Source: a virus
Virus record (IMG/VR): IMGVR_UViG_3300013093_000003
Location: 1-56,810 of that record
Reading direction: 5' to 3' (one strand)
Length of the DNA stretch: 56,810 nt
Below, one piece after another: positions 5,655 to 13,738 of this stretch. The notes below the pieces were generated by a model, which worked only from the letters and a program-made list of their open reading frames with translations, did not search any database and was not told where the DNA came from. The position numbers and the translations under genes were made by a program. Numbering within the stretch: position 1 is the first letter of the stretch; every line of letters starts with the position of its first letter.

Positions 5655-8600
5655 ATGCGCTTTATCAAACCGATGATGGCCATAGCAGCGGCCTTAACGC
5701 TGTTCACCCAGCCCCTTCAGGCGCAATCCACGCGGTCGGCTCTGACGACTGTCAACAACGCCGAGTTTAAGTCGTGCGGCAACGGCTGTATTACCGGGCC
5801 GATGGTGAACAGCTTCAATGCCCAGATGCTCGCCAGCACAGGGTTTCTGGCCGATACGAACAACTGGACAGGAACCAACAACTTTCTTGGGCCAATCAGT
5901 TTCGCCACGCTTGGTCTGACAGGGGTTATTAGCTCGGCCTCTCCGACGGGGGCGCTGTCTTACGGGATACTGCCGTATAGTGACGTGAACATTTTTGCGT
6001 CGTTCAATTCGAACGTGAACAGTTATGCGCAGCAGGTCGTTTCCAACTCGAACGCTGGAACGTCGGCGTCGGCGGATTACATTGTCAGCAACAACTTGGG
6101 CACAGCGTCGTCCTATTTTGGCGACTTCGGAATAAACAGCTCCGGGTTCGTTGGTGTCGGCAGCTTGAACTTGCCGAACGCAACGTTCTTGGCCGCGACG
6201 TCTGGCGACTTGTCTTTGGGGACGACCGGTGCAAACGCGGTGCACATAGTGGCCAATGGTTCGGCCACAGATGCGATCACGGTCACGTCGGGGAACGCGG
6301 TCGCGCTTCCGCAACTGACCGGATACGTTTATGCGAACGGGTCGTCGGCTGCGACGGCATCCAGCAACATTCCAGTTGCGGCGTTAAACGGCGGTAGTGG
6401 CGCAAGTTCTACGACATTTTGGCGCGGCGACGGGACATGGGCGACGCCCGCTGGGGGTGGTGGCGGAACGCCGGGCGGCAGTTCGGGTCAGATTCAGTAT
6501 AACAACGCCGGAGCGTTCGGAGGATTTACGGCATCCGGCGATGCGACGATTGTCGCCAGCACCGGTGCGGTGACGCTCTCGACCGTCAACAGCAACGTCG
6601 GTTCGTTCGGGTCTGCAACGGCAGCGCCGACCTTCACGGTCAACGGTAAGGGTTTGTTGACGGCGGCGGGGTCGGTTACGATTGCTCCGCCGTTCTCGGC
6701 TGTGACAGGCCAAACGACTTTGGCGCAGCTTCCGTCGCTTGCCACGAATACGATTTTGGGCAACGGGACGGCTTCGACTGCAACACCGACCGCGCTTGCG
6801 ATTCCGTCGTGCTCGACAGCTTCGAGCGCTTTGACGTGGACGACCAGCACGGGCTTCGGGTGTAACTCGATTTCGGGCGGCGGTAGCGGCACGGTCAACA
6901 GCGGCACGATTGGTCAACTTGCCTACTACGCGTCTACCGGAACGGCGGTAAGCGGCGAGACAACGCTTGCGGCCTCGCAAATGCCTGCGTTGACTGGTGA
7001 TGTGACCAACACGGCTGGGTCTTTGGCGACAACGGTTGGTTCAATCGGCGGTAAAGCGGTGTCGCTGGGCGGCTCGTTTACGACGTCCGGCGCGTTCAAT
7101 ACGACTTTGACAACGACGGGCACAACGACGCTGACGCTGCCGACGTCCGGTACTGTGACGGCGCTGGGCAATACGGTTACGGGCATAGGCTCGATTGTTC
7201 TAAATTCAGGAGCAACTCTTGCGGGGCCGCTTCTGACCAACGCGTCGGCTTCAGGGTTTTTCTCTGCGCCGGGCCTCATAACAACGACCGATCTTGCTTC
7301 GCAAAACGCCAATACTATTTTAGGCAACGGAACGGCTTCGGCTGCAACACCAACCGCATTGGCGGTGCCCTCGTGCGCTGGTGCAACCAATGCTTTGATC
7401 TGGACGAGCGGAACCGGATTCGGGTGCAACACGATCACAGGCAGCGGTTCGGGAACAGTCAGCAGTGGCACAGCGGGGCAGCTTGCCTATTACGCTTCAT
7501 CGGGCACTGTTGTTAGCGGCGAAACAACGCTGGTAGCTTCGCAGATGCCGGCACTGACCGGCGACGTGACCAACACGGCTGGGTCTTTGGCAACAACGGT
7601 CGGTTCGATCGGCGGTAAAGCGGTGTCTCTGGGCGGGAACCTGACGACTTCGGGTGCGTTCAACACAACTTTGACCACAACGGGCACCACCTCGTTAACA
7701 TTGCCGACGTCCGGCACTGTGACGGCGCTGGGCAATACGGTTACGGGTTCGGGCTCGATCGTATTGGCCACGTCTCCGACTTTGACGTCGCCCACGGAAT
7801 CGGGAACGACGGTGACAGGGTCGTTTACAGCAACGGGTCTGGTGACACTGGCCGACCAAGCAACGCAAGCGGCTAACACGGTTACGGGTAACGGAACAGG
7901 GTCAACTGCGTCTCCGACTGCGCTTGCGGTTCCAAGCTGCTCGACGGGCACCAGCGCGTTGACGTGGACAAGCGGAACGGGTTTCGGGTGTAACTCTATC
8001 ACGGGCGGTTCAAGCACCGTCACGAGCGTTCGTCAGTCTGTGCAAAGCGGGCCGGGCGGCGGAACGCCAACCTTCTTACCCGCAACATCGGCGTCTTTGG
8101 CCATTACGTCGCAGAACATATCGACGGGTGCTAACTCGTTTGTCGTTTCATCTGCGGGCGGGTTTGGGTCTTCGGGTAACGTAGATAACGTAGGCGTCAG
8201 CACAGCCAACCTAACGTGGTCAAGCTTAACAGCGTCCACCACAGACTTTTTGGGCGTGACAGTATCGGGCGGCGCGCTGACGACATTAAGCACGGCGTTA
8301 GTGCCAATTTACCAATACGGCGGGACAATCTCGGTCACGTCGGGTCAATACACGTTTGATATTTCGCAAATGAAAATGTTCTTGGGCAACGGCTCAACAG
8401 CATCTGCGGTCAACGTGGTGTTCGTGGGTGAAGCTGTAACAAGCGGGTCTGCGGTTACAAGCACGGTCGCTTATCAGTATCTCGGCTATTACGACAGCGG
8501 GTATATTGCAACACTCCCCGCCGTTTCAACATCTGTAAGCAAGAACTCTAATCTAGGAATAGCCGCGCACAATATAACACTGCACGTAAAAAACATAACA

Positions 8601-8816
8601 ACAGAAGGCGGTTTTTCGGTCGGTGATGAAATTGTCCCTTTCACATATACCGCTCCATACGTGGCGCCGTTTTCTCCTGCTTCGAGCAGGAATACTAGCC
8701 AGTTTACAACAGCATCTTCAAATTCTTTTGCGGCGTTGACTAAGACAAGCGGAGCGTTTTTTGCTTTAACAGCCGCAAATTGGTCTTACCGCGTAATCGC
8801 AACAAGGGGTTGGTAA
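5655..8816 (+). CDS. Large repetitive tail fibre/adhesin-like protein with N-terminal signal peptide
   Basis: 1053 residues. The first about 23 residues (MRFIKPMMAIAAALTLFTQP then LQAQ) are a textbook Sec signal peptide ending in an AxA-like site. A Gly/Ser/Thr-rich shaft follows, with 188-residue repeats from about residue 365 to 790, each containing ILGNGTAS, PTALAVPSC, TGFGCN, LTGDVTNTAG and GGKAVSLGG segments. The C-terminus (about 800-1053) is a different, probably receptor-binding or exported domain. The gene is followed after one base by a small fibre-associated gene, as at the second fibre locus. Being a phage fibre is inferred from repeats and neighbours; the signal peptide is unusual for a virion component. 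Confidence 0.75.
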   Translation: MRFIKPMMAIAAALTLFTQPLQAQSTRSALTTVNNAEFKSCGNGCITGPMVNSFNAQMLASTGFLADTNNWTGTNNFLGPISFATLGLTGVISSASPTGALSYGILPYSDVNIFASFNSNVNSYAQQVVSNSNAGTSASADYIVSNNLGTASSYFGDFGINSSGFVGVGSLNLPNATFLAATSGDLSLGTTGANAVHIVANGSATDAITVTSGNAVALPQLTGYVYANGSSAATASSNIPVAALNGGSGASSTTFWRGDGTWATPAGGGGGTPGGSSGQIQYNNAGAFGGFTASGDATIVASTGAVTLSTVNSNVGSFGSATAAPTFTVNGKGLLTAAGSVTIAPPFSAVTGQTTLAQLPSLATNTILGNGTASTATPTALAIPSCSTASSALTWTTSTGFGCNSISGGGSGTVNSGTIGQLAYYASTGTAVSGETTLAASQMPALTGDVTNTAGSLATTVGSIGGKAVSLGGSFTTSGAFNTTLTTTGTTTLTLPTSGTVTALGNTVTGIGSIVLNSGATLAGPLLTNASASGFFSAPGLITTTDLASQNANTILGNGTASAATPTALAVPSCAGATNALIWTSGTGFGCNTITGSGSGTVSSGTAGQLAYYASSGTVVSGETTLVASQMPALTGDVTNTAGSLATTVGSIGGKAVSLGGNLTTSGAFNTTLTTTGTTSLTLPTSGTVTALGNTVTGSGSIVLATSPTLTSPTESGTTVTGSFTATGLVTLADQATQAANTVTGNGTGSTASPTALAVPSCSTGTSALTWTSGTGFGCNSITGGSSTVTSVRQSVQSGPGGGTPTFLPATSASLAITSQNISTGANSFVVSSAGGFGSSGNVDNVGVSTANLTWSSLTASTTDFLGVTVSGGALTTLSTALVPIYQYGGTISVTSGQYTFDISQMKMFLGNGSTASAVNVVFVGEAVTSGSAVTSTVAYQYLGYYDSGYIATLPAVSTSVSKNSNLGIAAHNITLHVKNITTEGGFSVGDEIVPFTYTAPYVAPFSPASSRNTSQFTTASSNSFAALTKTSGAFFALTAANWSYRVIATRGW
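6747..8020 (+). repeat. 564-bp (188-codon) in-frame tandem repeats within the fibre gene
   Basis: The codons for NT(I/V)xGNGT begin at 6747, 7311 and 7875, exactly 564 bp apart. Units one and two are nearly complete copies, with long stretches such as LTGDVTNTAGSLATTVGSIG unchanged; the third is partial. Such repeats can expand or contract by recombination and alter fibre length. Confidence 0.85.
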
Positions 8817-8817
8817 C

Positions 8818-9216
8818 ATGATCTATTTTCTCAACACGCAAGACGGTTCTATCTATCAGGGTGATTGCCGAGTTGGCGACCGGCAGGCAACAGACGCCGA
8901 AGTGGCGGCGTGGCAAGCCGCGCACGCCGCACCGGTAAACTTCGTGCAGGTCAATTCAACCAGCACGCCCGCACTTAATTCGACGTATTTGTATGACACG
9001 GCGCATATTCAGGACATGATGGCGACGAGCCTTTACATTCAGGTCAACGGGAAATTCCCCGCAGGCCAAGCCGCTTTTCCTTGGTATGATTCCAACGGCG
9101 CCGTGCGGATGTTCACATCGCCTGCCCAGTTCCAGACTTTCGCAAGCGCAATGGCGGATTACGTGGCGATGTTGAATATAGGTCAGACGCCAACGGAGCC
9201 GATTACAATTTCGTAA
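8818..9216 (+). CDS. Small fibre-associated protein, DUF4376-like (copy 1)
   Basis: 132 residues, starting one base after the fibre stop. From residue 42 to the end it is paralogous to the protein at 34599-35048: both carry VQVNSxSTPALN, SLYxQVNGKFPAxQ, FPWYD, TxxQFQxFASAxADY and end in PITI(S/P). The arrangement resembles DUF4376-type domains found at the ends of phage fibres or in fibre-assembly proteins. A role in fibre folding or attachment is inferred. Confidence 0.7.
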   Translation: MIYFLNTQDGSIYQGDCRVGDRQATDAEVAAWQAAHAAPVNFVQVNSTSTPALNSTYLYDTAHIQDMMATSLYIQVNGKFPAGQAAFPWYDSNGAVRMFTSPAQFQTFASAMADYVAMLNIGQTPTEPITIS

Positions 9217-9225
9217 TTTACGGGC

Positions 9226-9417
9226 TTGACACCATACTATCCTATCAAGTAGGTTGGGGCTTGTGGGGTTGAAAGCCCCGACGGATTGCCAAAGCCAAGA
9301 CCCGATTGCGTGGAGAGGCTGCGGCGTAAGGGGAAGAACAACTCGGCAGTCTGCGCAAGCAGCAACGGAGCTTCCCCTTTTTGTTTCGATGCGCGTTCCT
9401 CCCCGCGCATCGTCCTT
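9226..9417 (+). ncRNA. Candidate structured RNA between the fibre unit and the late operon
   Basis: A 252-bp gene-free gap. A TTGACA box (9226-9231) is followed by several strong potential stems: GGGGCTT/AAGCCCC (9256-9279); GGGGAAG (9330-9336) with CTTCCCC (9371-9377) enclosing a CTGC-GCAA-GCAG stem capped by a GNRA-type tetraloop (9351-9362) and followed by TTTTTGTTT; and CGATGCGCG/CGCGCATCG (9387-9412). The pattern suits a small RNA with its own terminator or a structured leader. No known RNA family was recognised; covariation cannot be judged from one sequence. Confidence 0.45.
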
Positions 9418-9452
9418 GCGGGGTTCCGAGCTACGACGGAACCCCGCCTTTT
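9418..9452 (+). terminator. Rho-independent terminator
   Basis: GCGGGGTTCCG (9418-9428) pairs perfectly with CGGAACCCCGC (9437-9447) around an 8-base loop, followed by CTTTT. It ends just 17 bases before the next gene and would insulate the late operon or act as an attenuator for it. Confidence 0.8.
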
Positions 9453-9468
9453 ATTTCAAGGAAATTCT

Positions 9469-9690
9469 ATGAGCAACGATGTGTTCGAAGACGCGCCCGC
9501 CAAAAGCAAGCCTGCTAAGGCGATGCCAGAGTCCAACGACCGGCTTTATGAAAAGCTGACCGAAGTGTTTGGCGCTCGCAAGGAAACTCTCCGCGCGTTG
9601 ATAGATTATCATCTGCCGGAAGCACATACGGGTATGGTCACAGAACCACAAATGCGTGCTATGTTGCTTGCGATGGTCAACGCAATCTGA
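9469..9690 (+). CDS. Hypothetical protein, first gene of late operon (73 aa)
   Basis: ATG at 9469 preceded by AAGGAAA. The protein has a lysine/alanine-rich N-terminus (DAPAKSKPAKAMP) and a helical C-terminal half (YEKLTEVFGARKETLRAL... MRAMLLAMVNAI). Not recognised. Its place ahead of TerL is common for small structural or regulatory phage genes. Confidence 0.65.
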   Translation: MSNDVFEDAPAKSKPAKAMPESNDRLYEKLTEVFGARKETLRALIDYHLPEAHTGMVTEPQMRAMLLAMVNAI

Positions 9691-9719
9691 TTTTGGCCAG
9701 TTCAACTCAGGGGAAAGCC

Positions 9720-9857
9720 ATGCTGAAGAAAACCAAATCCGAAAAAGACATGAAGAAAAACGTCGCTATGGAAGTTAAGTCCGGCAAGCCGGTTAAACAG
9801 GCCGTGGCGATTGCAAAAGATGTGCAGCGTAAAGCTAAAGCCAAGGGCTCAAAGTGA
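9720..9857 (+). CDS. Small lysine-rich protein (45 aa)
   Basis: ATG at 9720 with AGGGGAAA upstream. About one third lysine/arginine, with the pattern MEVKSGKPVKQAVAIAKDVQ, which resembles the KSGKxVKxRKQAIAIA motif of DUF6496-type small phage proteins. Overlaps the next start (GTGA). DNA binding or packaging-related roles are only guesses. Confidence 0.6.
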   Translation: MLKKTKSEKDMKKNVAMEVKSGKPVKQAVAIAKDVQRKAKAKGSK

Positions 9858-10099
9858 ACTTCTGGCTCTCCGCCTACGCTGCTGGTGTGACGCTGGGGCT
9901 TATCGCCTCAGCCGTCATCGTGGACATGCTTCATGTAAAGTTTGACCAGAAGGCGCGATTACTTGAAACTTACCGCCGTCGTTGCGTGGACGACGCGTAT
10001 GTTAAAGGTTTCAACGAAGGCGTAAACGCGAAACGCATGGTGGACGAAGTGTTGAAATTGCAAGAAAACCGCGTCCCGCATGAAGGTTTTCTCCAGTGA
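9854..10099 (+). CDS. Membrane-anchored small protein (81 aa)
   Basis: Starts at a GTG overlapping the previous stop. One N-terminal membrane segment (residues about 4-25, YAAGVTLGLIASAVIVDML) is followed by a charged helix (FDQKARLLETYRRRCVDDAY). No family recognised. Confidence 0.6.
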   Translation: MNFWLSAYAAGVTLGLIASAVIVDMLHVKFDQKARLLETYRRRCVDDAYVKGFNEGVNAKRMVDEVLKLQENRVPHEGFLQ

Positions 10100-10111
10100 A
10101 CGGGACGCGTC

Positions 10112-10303
10112 ATGCCGAGAATTTATAAAACAAAGGGCGATGAGGCTCTGCGCGAAAAGATCACCGTCCCTGTGACGCAAGCCATGCTGTCTCGGTTGAA
10201 AGAGTTTTCAAAAGCGCTCAAAGTCTCTCCGACTTCACTTGCAAGGTTGTTTATCGAAGAAGGTATGCACCGCGCCGCGAAACCCCCTAAACCGGAAAAG
10301 TAA
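10112..10303 (+). CDS. Ribbon-helix-helix-like small protein (63 aa)
   Basis: The segment EKITVPVTQAMLSRLKEFSK followed by SPTSLARLFIEEGM matches the beta-strand plus two-helix pattern of Arc/CopG-type DNA-binding proteins. It could be a regulator of the late operon. The assignment is by pattern only. Confidence 0.55.
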   Translation: MPRIYKTKGDEALREKITVPVTQAMLSRLKEFSKALKVSPTSLARLFIEEGMHRAAKPPKPEK

Positions 10304-10304
10304 A

Positions 10305-10415
10305 ATGAAAAACTGGTATTCTGTTCGTATCGCATCGGTTGCTACTGTTCTGGCTGTTTGGTTTGTCGTGATGGTTATTTTTGCCGCCAGCATAGTGGCA
10401 GGCGCGCGCGCATGA
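10305..10415 (+). CDS. Small membrane protein (36 aa)
   Basis: Frame from the ATG at 10305, overlapping the next start. A single hydrophobic segment (ASVATVLAVWFVVMVIFAA) makes up most of it. No function recognised. Confidence 0.5.
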   Translation: MKNWYSVRIASVATVLAVWFVVMVIFAASIVAGARA

Positions 10416-10675
10416 ACTTCACGATGGAAGATTTTATCATTTTCTTACCGTTGACTCTGGTCAACGGGGTTCCGCTGATGATGCGCGCCGATGACCTGTC
10501 CGGTAAGACGCTCTACGCGTGGAGCGACGATGAGTTTACAGCATGGCGGGCCGAGCGCCTTCAGGCGATGAAGGGCAAGTTTGCACCGTCCGAAGACCAG
10601 CCCGAACCGCAGTTCGAGATAAATCCTGTTGTGGAAAAGCCCGCAACGTTCCGCAGCAAAATGGGGCTTGAATAA
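10412..10675 (+). CDS. Hypothetical protein immediately upstream of TerL (87 aa)
   Basis: Start ATG 10412 overlaps the preceding stop, and its own stop overlaps the TerL start. Residues 35-47 (YAWSDDEFTAWRA) resemble a short acidic helix motif; the C-terminus is FRSKMGLE. The position suits a small terminase-associated protein, but no small-terminase signature is visible. Confidence 0.6.
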   Translation: MNFTMEDFIIFLPLTLVNGVPLMMRADDLSGKTLYAWSDDEFTAWRAERLQAMKGKFAPSEDQPEPQFEINPVVEKPATFRSKMGLE

Positions 10676-12561
10676 TGGCCGTGTCCTCGAACAAATGGCT
10701 GAAGCTGTTTGAAACTTTCATCGGTGACATTCGTATCAAGTCAAAAGAGTCCAACACACAGGACGAACGCGGCTCGCCGCTCATTCTTTGGGAAAGCCAA
10801 CGCCGGTTTATTCAGGAAGTCGGTTCGGGGCTCGATAACGGCATTCACTCGTTCAACTGTTTAAAGTCTCGCCAGCTCGGTGTTACCACCGTGTCTCTGG
10901 CGATTGACGTGTTCTGGTTGGCCATGCACCCGAATATCATCGGTTGTCTGGTGACGGATACGGAAAAGAACAGTCTGGCCAACCGAAGCCTGATCGAGCA
11001 CTATGTCAAATCGTTTCCTGAAAATTATTTCGGTGACGCGTTCAAGATCGTAACGTCGAACCGGAAACAGATTGTTTTCTCCAATGGCGCGCGGCTTGAT
11101 CTCTTGGTTGCGGGCACCAAGAACAAGGGCACGTCTTGGGGTGAGGGTATCGGTTACACGTTCGCACATCTGACCGAGACCGCCGCTTACGGCAGCGTGG
11201 ACGGTCTGAAGTCTTTGGAAGAAGGGTTTGCGCAGGAAAACCCCAGCCGCTTATTCATTTACGAATCCACGGCTAAGGGGTTCAACCATTGGCGCACCCG
11301 CTGGGTTGACGGGCTGAACGCCACGCTGACCCAGCGTTCGTTCTTCGTGGGCTGGTGGGCAGGCGATACCAACATTCTGCGCCGCAGCGACCCGCGATTC
11401 AGCGCTTACTCTTACCCGCCCGCACCAGATGAACGCGACCTGATTGCGACGGTTGCACGCCTCTACGGGCACAAGATCACCGCAGAGCAGCTCGCATGGA
11501 TACGCTGGAAAGGCCAGAACGCCGGAGCCGAGCAAGACTTGCTTGAGCAGAACCAGCCGTGGACGCACGACCAAGCGTTCGTTATGACGGGTTATTCGTT
11601 CTTTCAAACGCGCATGGTCACACAGGACACCAAGCGCATTCTGGAAAGCGGCATGGTCTACAAGGGCTATCGCTACGAAGTGGACGGAGATTTCTTCAAC
11701 TTCAAAATGATTGAACTTGACCCAGACCGCGACGACATTTCGCAAGTTGAATTGAAAGTCTGGGAAGAACCGGTAGAGGGCGCGCAATACGTCATCGGGT
11801 TCGACCCAGCCTACGGCAGAAACGACCATAAAGATGGCCATGCAATAATTATTTTTCGGTGCTTTGCCGACAAGCTCGTGCAAGTGGCCGAGTATGTGAC
11901 CGCAGATGTGGAAACAAAGCACGCGACTTGGGTTCTGTTTCATCTGTCAGCGGCTTATCGCAACTGCATGGTCAACGTCGAACTCGGCGGGCCGGGGCAG
12001 ATGATTATGCCTGAATTTGACCATCTGCGCCAGCTTCTTGCCGTCGAAATGAACGCCGGTAAGACAGCGGCAAAGGGGTGGGAAGACGCAGCCGGTCAGG
12101 CGCGTTGGTATCTATACCACCGCCCCGATTCGTTCGGTGCCGGATATATGGCCAACTTCGAGACGAACTGGCGCACCAAGCAAATGATTATGCACCAGTT
12201 GCGCGGCACCTACGTTAGCAACGAGCTTGAGATAAGATCGGTTGCGTTGCTGCGCGAGATGAGCATCGTTGTTGTTAATGACGGCGAAATCGGCGCACCA
12301 GAGTCACGCGACCCGAACGCCAAAGACGACCGCGTGTTTGCAATGGCGCTCGCTACTCGCGCATGGCTGGACTGGATTCGCAAAGACATGCTGGCGCAAG
12401 GCATGACTTATGAATCCGTCATGGAAAAAGAAGCCGGCAACGCAACAGAAATCAGCACCGTCGTAAACTCTATCGTGTTCAACTTTCTTCGGTCTCAGGA
12501 AGAAATGGAGCGCGACGAAGAACCGACAACTCCGCGCTGGATGTCTGACCAAGGTCTATAA
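10675..12561 (+). CDS. terL: Terminase large subunit
   Basis: 628-residue DNA-packaging motor. The ATPase has a Walker A variant SRQLGVTT at 65-72 and a Walker B/C region near FAHLTETAA. The RNase H-like nuclease shows D377 in VIGFDPAYG, E436 in NVELGGPG and D551/D552 in AKDDRVFAMA. Its length is typical. It follows a chain of overlapping small genes and is followed by three small genes before the inverted portal gene. It packages concatemeric or circular DNA into the prohead with the portal. Confidence 0.95.
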   Translation: MAVSSNKWLKLFETFIGDIRIKSKESNTQDERGSPLILWESQRRFIQEVGSGLDNGIHSFNCLKSRQLGVTTVSLAIDVFWLAMHPNIIGCLVTDTEKNSLANRSLIEHYVKSFPENYFGDAFKIVTSNRKQIVFSNGARLDLLVAGTKNKGTSWGEGIGYTFAHLTETAAYGSVDGLKSLEEGFAQENPSRLFIYESTAKGFNHWRTRWVDGLNATLTQRSFFVGWWAGDTNILRRSDPRFSAYSYPPAPDERDLIATVARLYGHKITAEQLAWIRWKGQNAGAEQDLLEQNQPWTHDQAFVMTGYSFFQTRMVTQDTKRILESGMVYKGYRYEVDGDFFNFKMIELDPDRDDISQVELKVWEEPVEGAQYVIGFDPAYGRNDHKDGHAIIIFRCFADKLVQVAEYVTADVETKHATWVLFHLSAAYRNCMVNVELGGPGQMIMPEFDHLRQLLAVEMNAGKTAAKGWEDAAGQARWYLYHRPDSFGAGYMANFETNWRTKQMIMHQLRGTYVSNELEIRSVALLREMSIVVVNDGEIGAPESRDPNAKDDRVFAMALATRAWLDWIRKDMLAQGMTYESVMEKEAGNATEISTVVNSIVFNFLRSQEEMERDEEPTTPRWMSDQGL

Positions 12562-12576
12562 CTTTAGGAAAATAAC

Positions 12577-12924
12577 ATGGCCAAAGAGCACAATTTCAAA
12601 ATGCCGCAAGATGTGGTATTGAAGGTTCAGCCAACAAAAGCTGAAAGCCTGTTTGATGAAGAAACAAAAACCGAAAAGACAGGAGAAGCCGTGGACTGGC
12701 TCGACCTCCCCACCGCTCCGGTAGCGTCTATGGGCGAATACCCTTATGACGGCGCTCCGGTGTTCCTTACGTCGAACGGCGACGATTTCTATGAGGGTGT
12801 CTGGCGCACGTCGCGCACGTTCGGGAAAACGTCATGGGTGACAACAAGCTTCTGGGCTCGCCGCAACGCGGGCGGGGCAAAGATCGGTTTTGAACCTCTC
12901 GGATATAAAAAGATTTCGGAATGA
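12577..12924 (+). CDS. Hypothetical protein (115 aa)
   Basis: Begins 15 bp after TerL with a GGAAAA ribosome-binding sequence. The C-terminal half is aromatic-rich and basic (GVWRTSRTFGKTSWVTTSFW), which suggests a small beta-rich domain. Contains an internal SLFDEE at about 26-31. Not recognised. Confidence 0.65.
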   Translation: MAKEHNFKMPQDVVLKVQPTKAESLFDEETKTEKTGEAVDWLDLPTAPVASMGEYPYDGAPVFLTSNGDDFYEGVWRTSRTFGKTSWVTTSFWARRNAGGAKIGFEPLGYKKISE

Positions 12925-13112
12925 TAACGCGCATGTCGGCAAAAATGGCCGTAACGCTTGGCCTCAAACTCTGGGATGCTCTCTGGGCAGCAGACCCGAC
13001 GCGTGCATCTATCATGGCGCTGACCTCGTTCAAAGTGCAGGACGAACGGCAACGAATCTGGCTGTGGCCAGCAGACCCGACTATCATTAACGAAGTGAAG
13101 GCAGTGCGATGA
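12921..13112 (+). CDS. Hypothetical protein (63 aa)
   Basis: Overlaps both neighbours with ATGA-type junctions. Contains two tryptophan-rich segments (LKLWDALWAADPT and RIWLWPADPT) with a shared W-x-ADPT ending. Not recognised. Confidence 0.55.
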   Translation: MITRMSAKMAVTLGLKLWDALWAADPTRASIMALTSFKVQDERQRIWLWPADPTIINEVKAVR

Positions 13113-13702
13113 CGACGAAGATGCTGGAGTCAGAAATGATCGAGCCGACCGAGTTTATGGAAAAAGTGAAATACAAGGTCAACTATCAGTGCGAGAAGTG
13201 TGGCCACCACTATTCCCGCGTCTGTAAGGCTGTGCCAAAGAACGACCCGCCTTGCCCGAATAAGTCCTGCGCTGACAAGTCAGAACTGGCCGAACTGCGC
13301 TTACAGGTCGAACGCATGGCCAAGATGATCGAAGAAGGCCGAGCGCCCGCGCAAAACGGAACGCATGTCGTCGTCAAAGCGATCGACGAGACCGCAAAGA
13401 TTGTCATGGAGGACTTCCAGATGACAAATTTGCGCGATGGTATCCGGCACGGCGAAAGTATGGCGCCCAAGCTGCCGCCCGCGCAGCAAGCCGCCGCAGA
13501 CGGGTATTTCGGCACTGAAGGCTTGAAGGCACGCGGCATCTCGTCGAAGCAAGCCGCAGCCCTCGGCAAGCGCGCAATCGCAGGCGCGTTTCGCGGAATG
13601 GCGGTCGCACCAACAGCGGTTCTTGGGAATCAGACCGCAGCGCCCGGTCAGTCTCCGCTCCGCGTATTACGAACCGAACCGCTCGGCGGGCAGAGACGCT
13701 AA
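13109..13702 (+). CDS. Zinc-ribbon phage protein (197 aa)
   Basis: Residues 27-55 contain two CxxC-type pairs (YQCEKCGHHY and PPCPNKSCADK) that would bind one zinc. A helix (ELAELRLQVERMAKMIEEGR) and an Ala/Gly-rich C-terminus follow. Last gene of the plus-strand TerL unit, ending at a bidirectional terminator opposite the portal gene. A structural or packaging-linked role is inferred from position. Confidence 0.65.
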   Translation: MTTKMLESEMIEPTEFMEKVKYKVNYQCEKCGHHYSRVCKAVPKNDPPCPNKSCADKSELAELRLQVERMAKMIEEGRAPAQNGTHVVVKAIDETAKIVMEDFQMTNLRDGIRHGESMAPKLPPAQQAAADGYFGTEGLKARGISSKQAAALGKRAIAGAFRGMAVAPTAVLGNQTAAPGQSPLRVLRTEPLGGQRR

Positions 13703-13703
13703 G

Positions 13704-13734
13704 AAAAAGCCCCGAAGCAATTCGGGGCTTTTTT
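13704..13734. terminator. Bidirectional terminator between the TerL unit and the portal gene
   Basis: A 13-bp perfect stem AAAAAGCCCCGAA / TTCGGGGCTTTTT with GCAA loop. A-run and T-run flanks serve both strands. It separates two convergent genes whose stops lie 2 and 5 bases away. Confidence 0.9.
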
Positions 13735-13738
13735 GTTT

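Noticed and set aside
6384-8023. Long minus-strand ORFs across the fibre gene
   Set aside because: Antisense shadows of the repetitive Gly/Thr/Ser codons; their Val/Pro-rich repeats mirror the sense repeats.
9256-9330. tRNA gene in the 9.2-kb gap
   Set aside because: Stem lengths and the T-loop consensus do not fit a cloverleaf; no anticodon arm can be placed.
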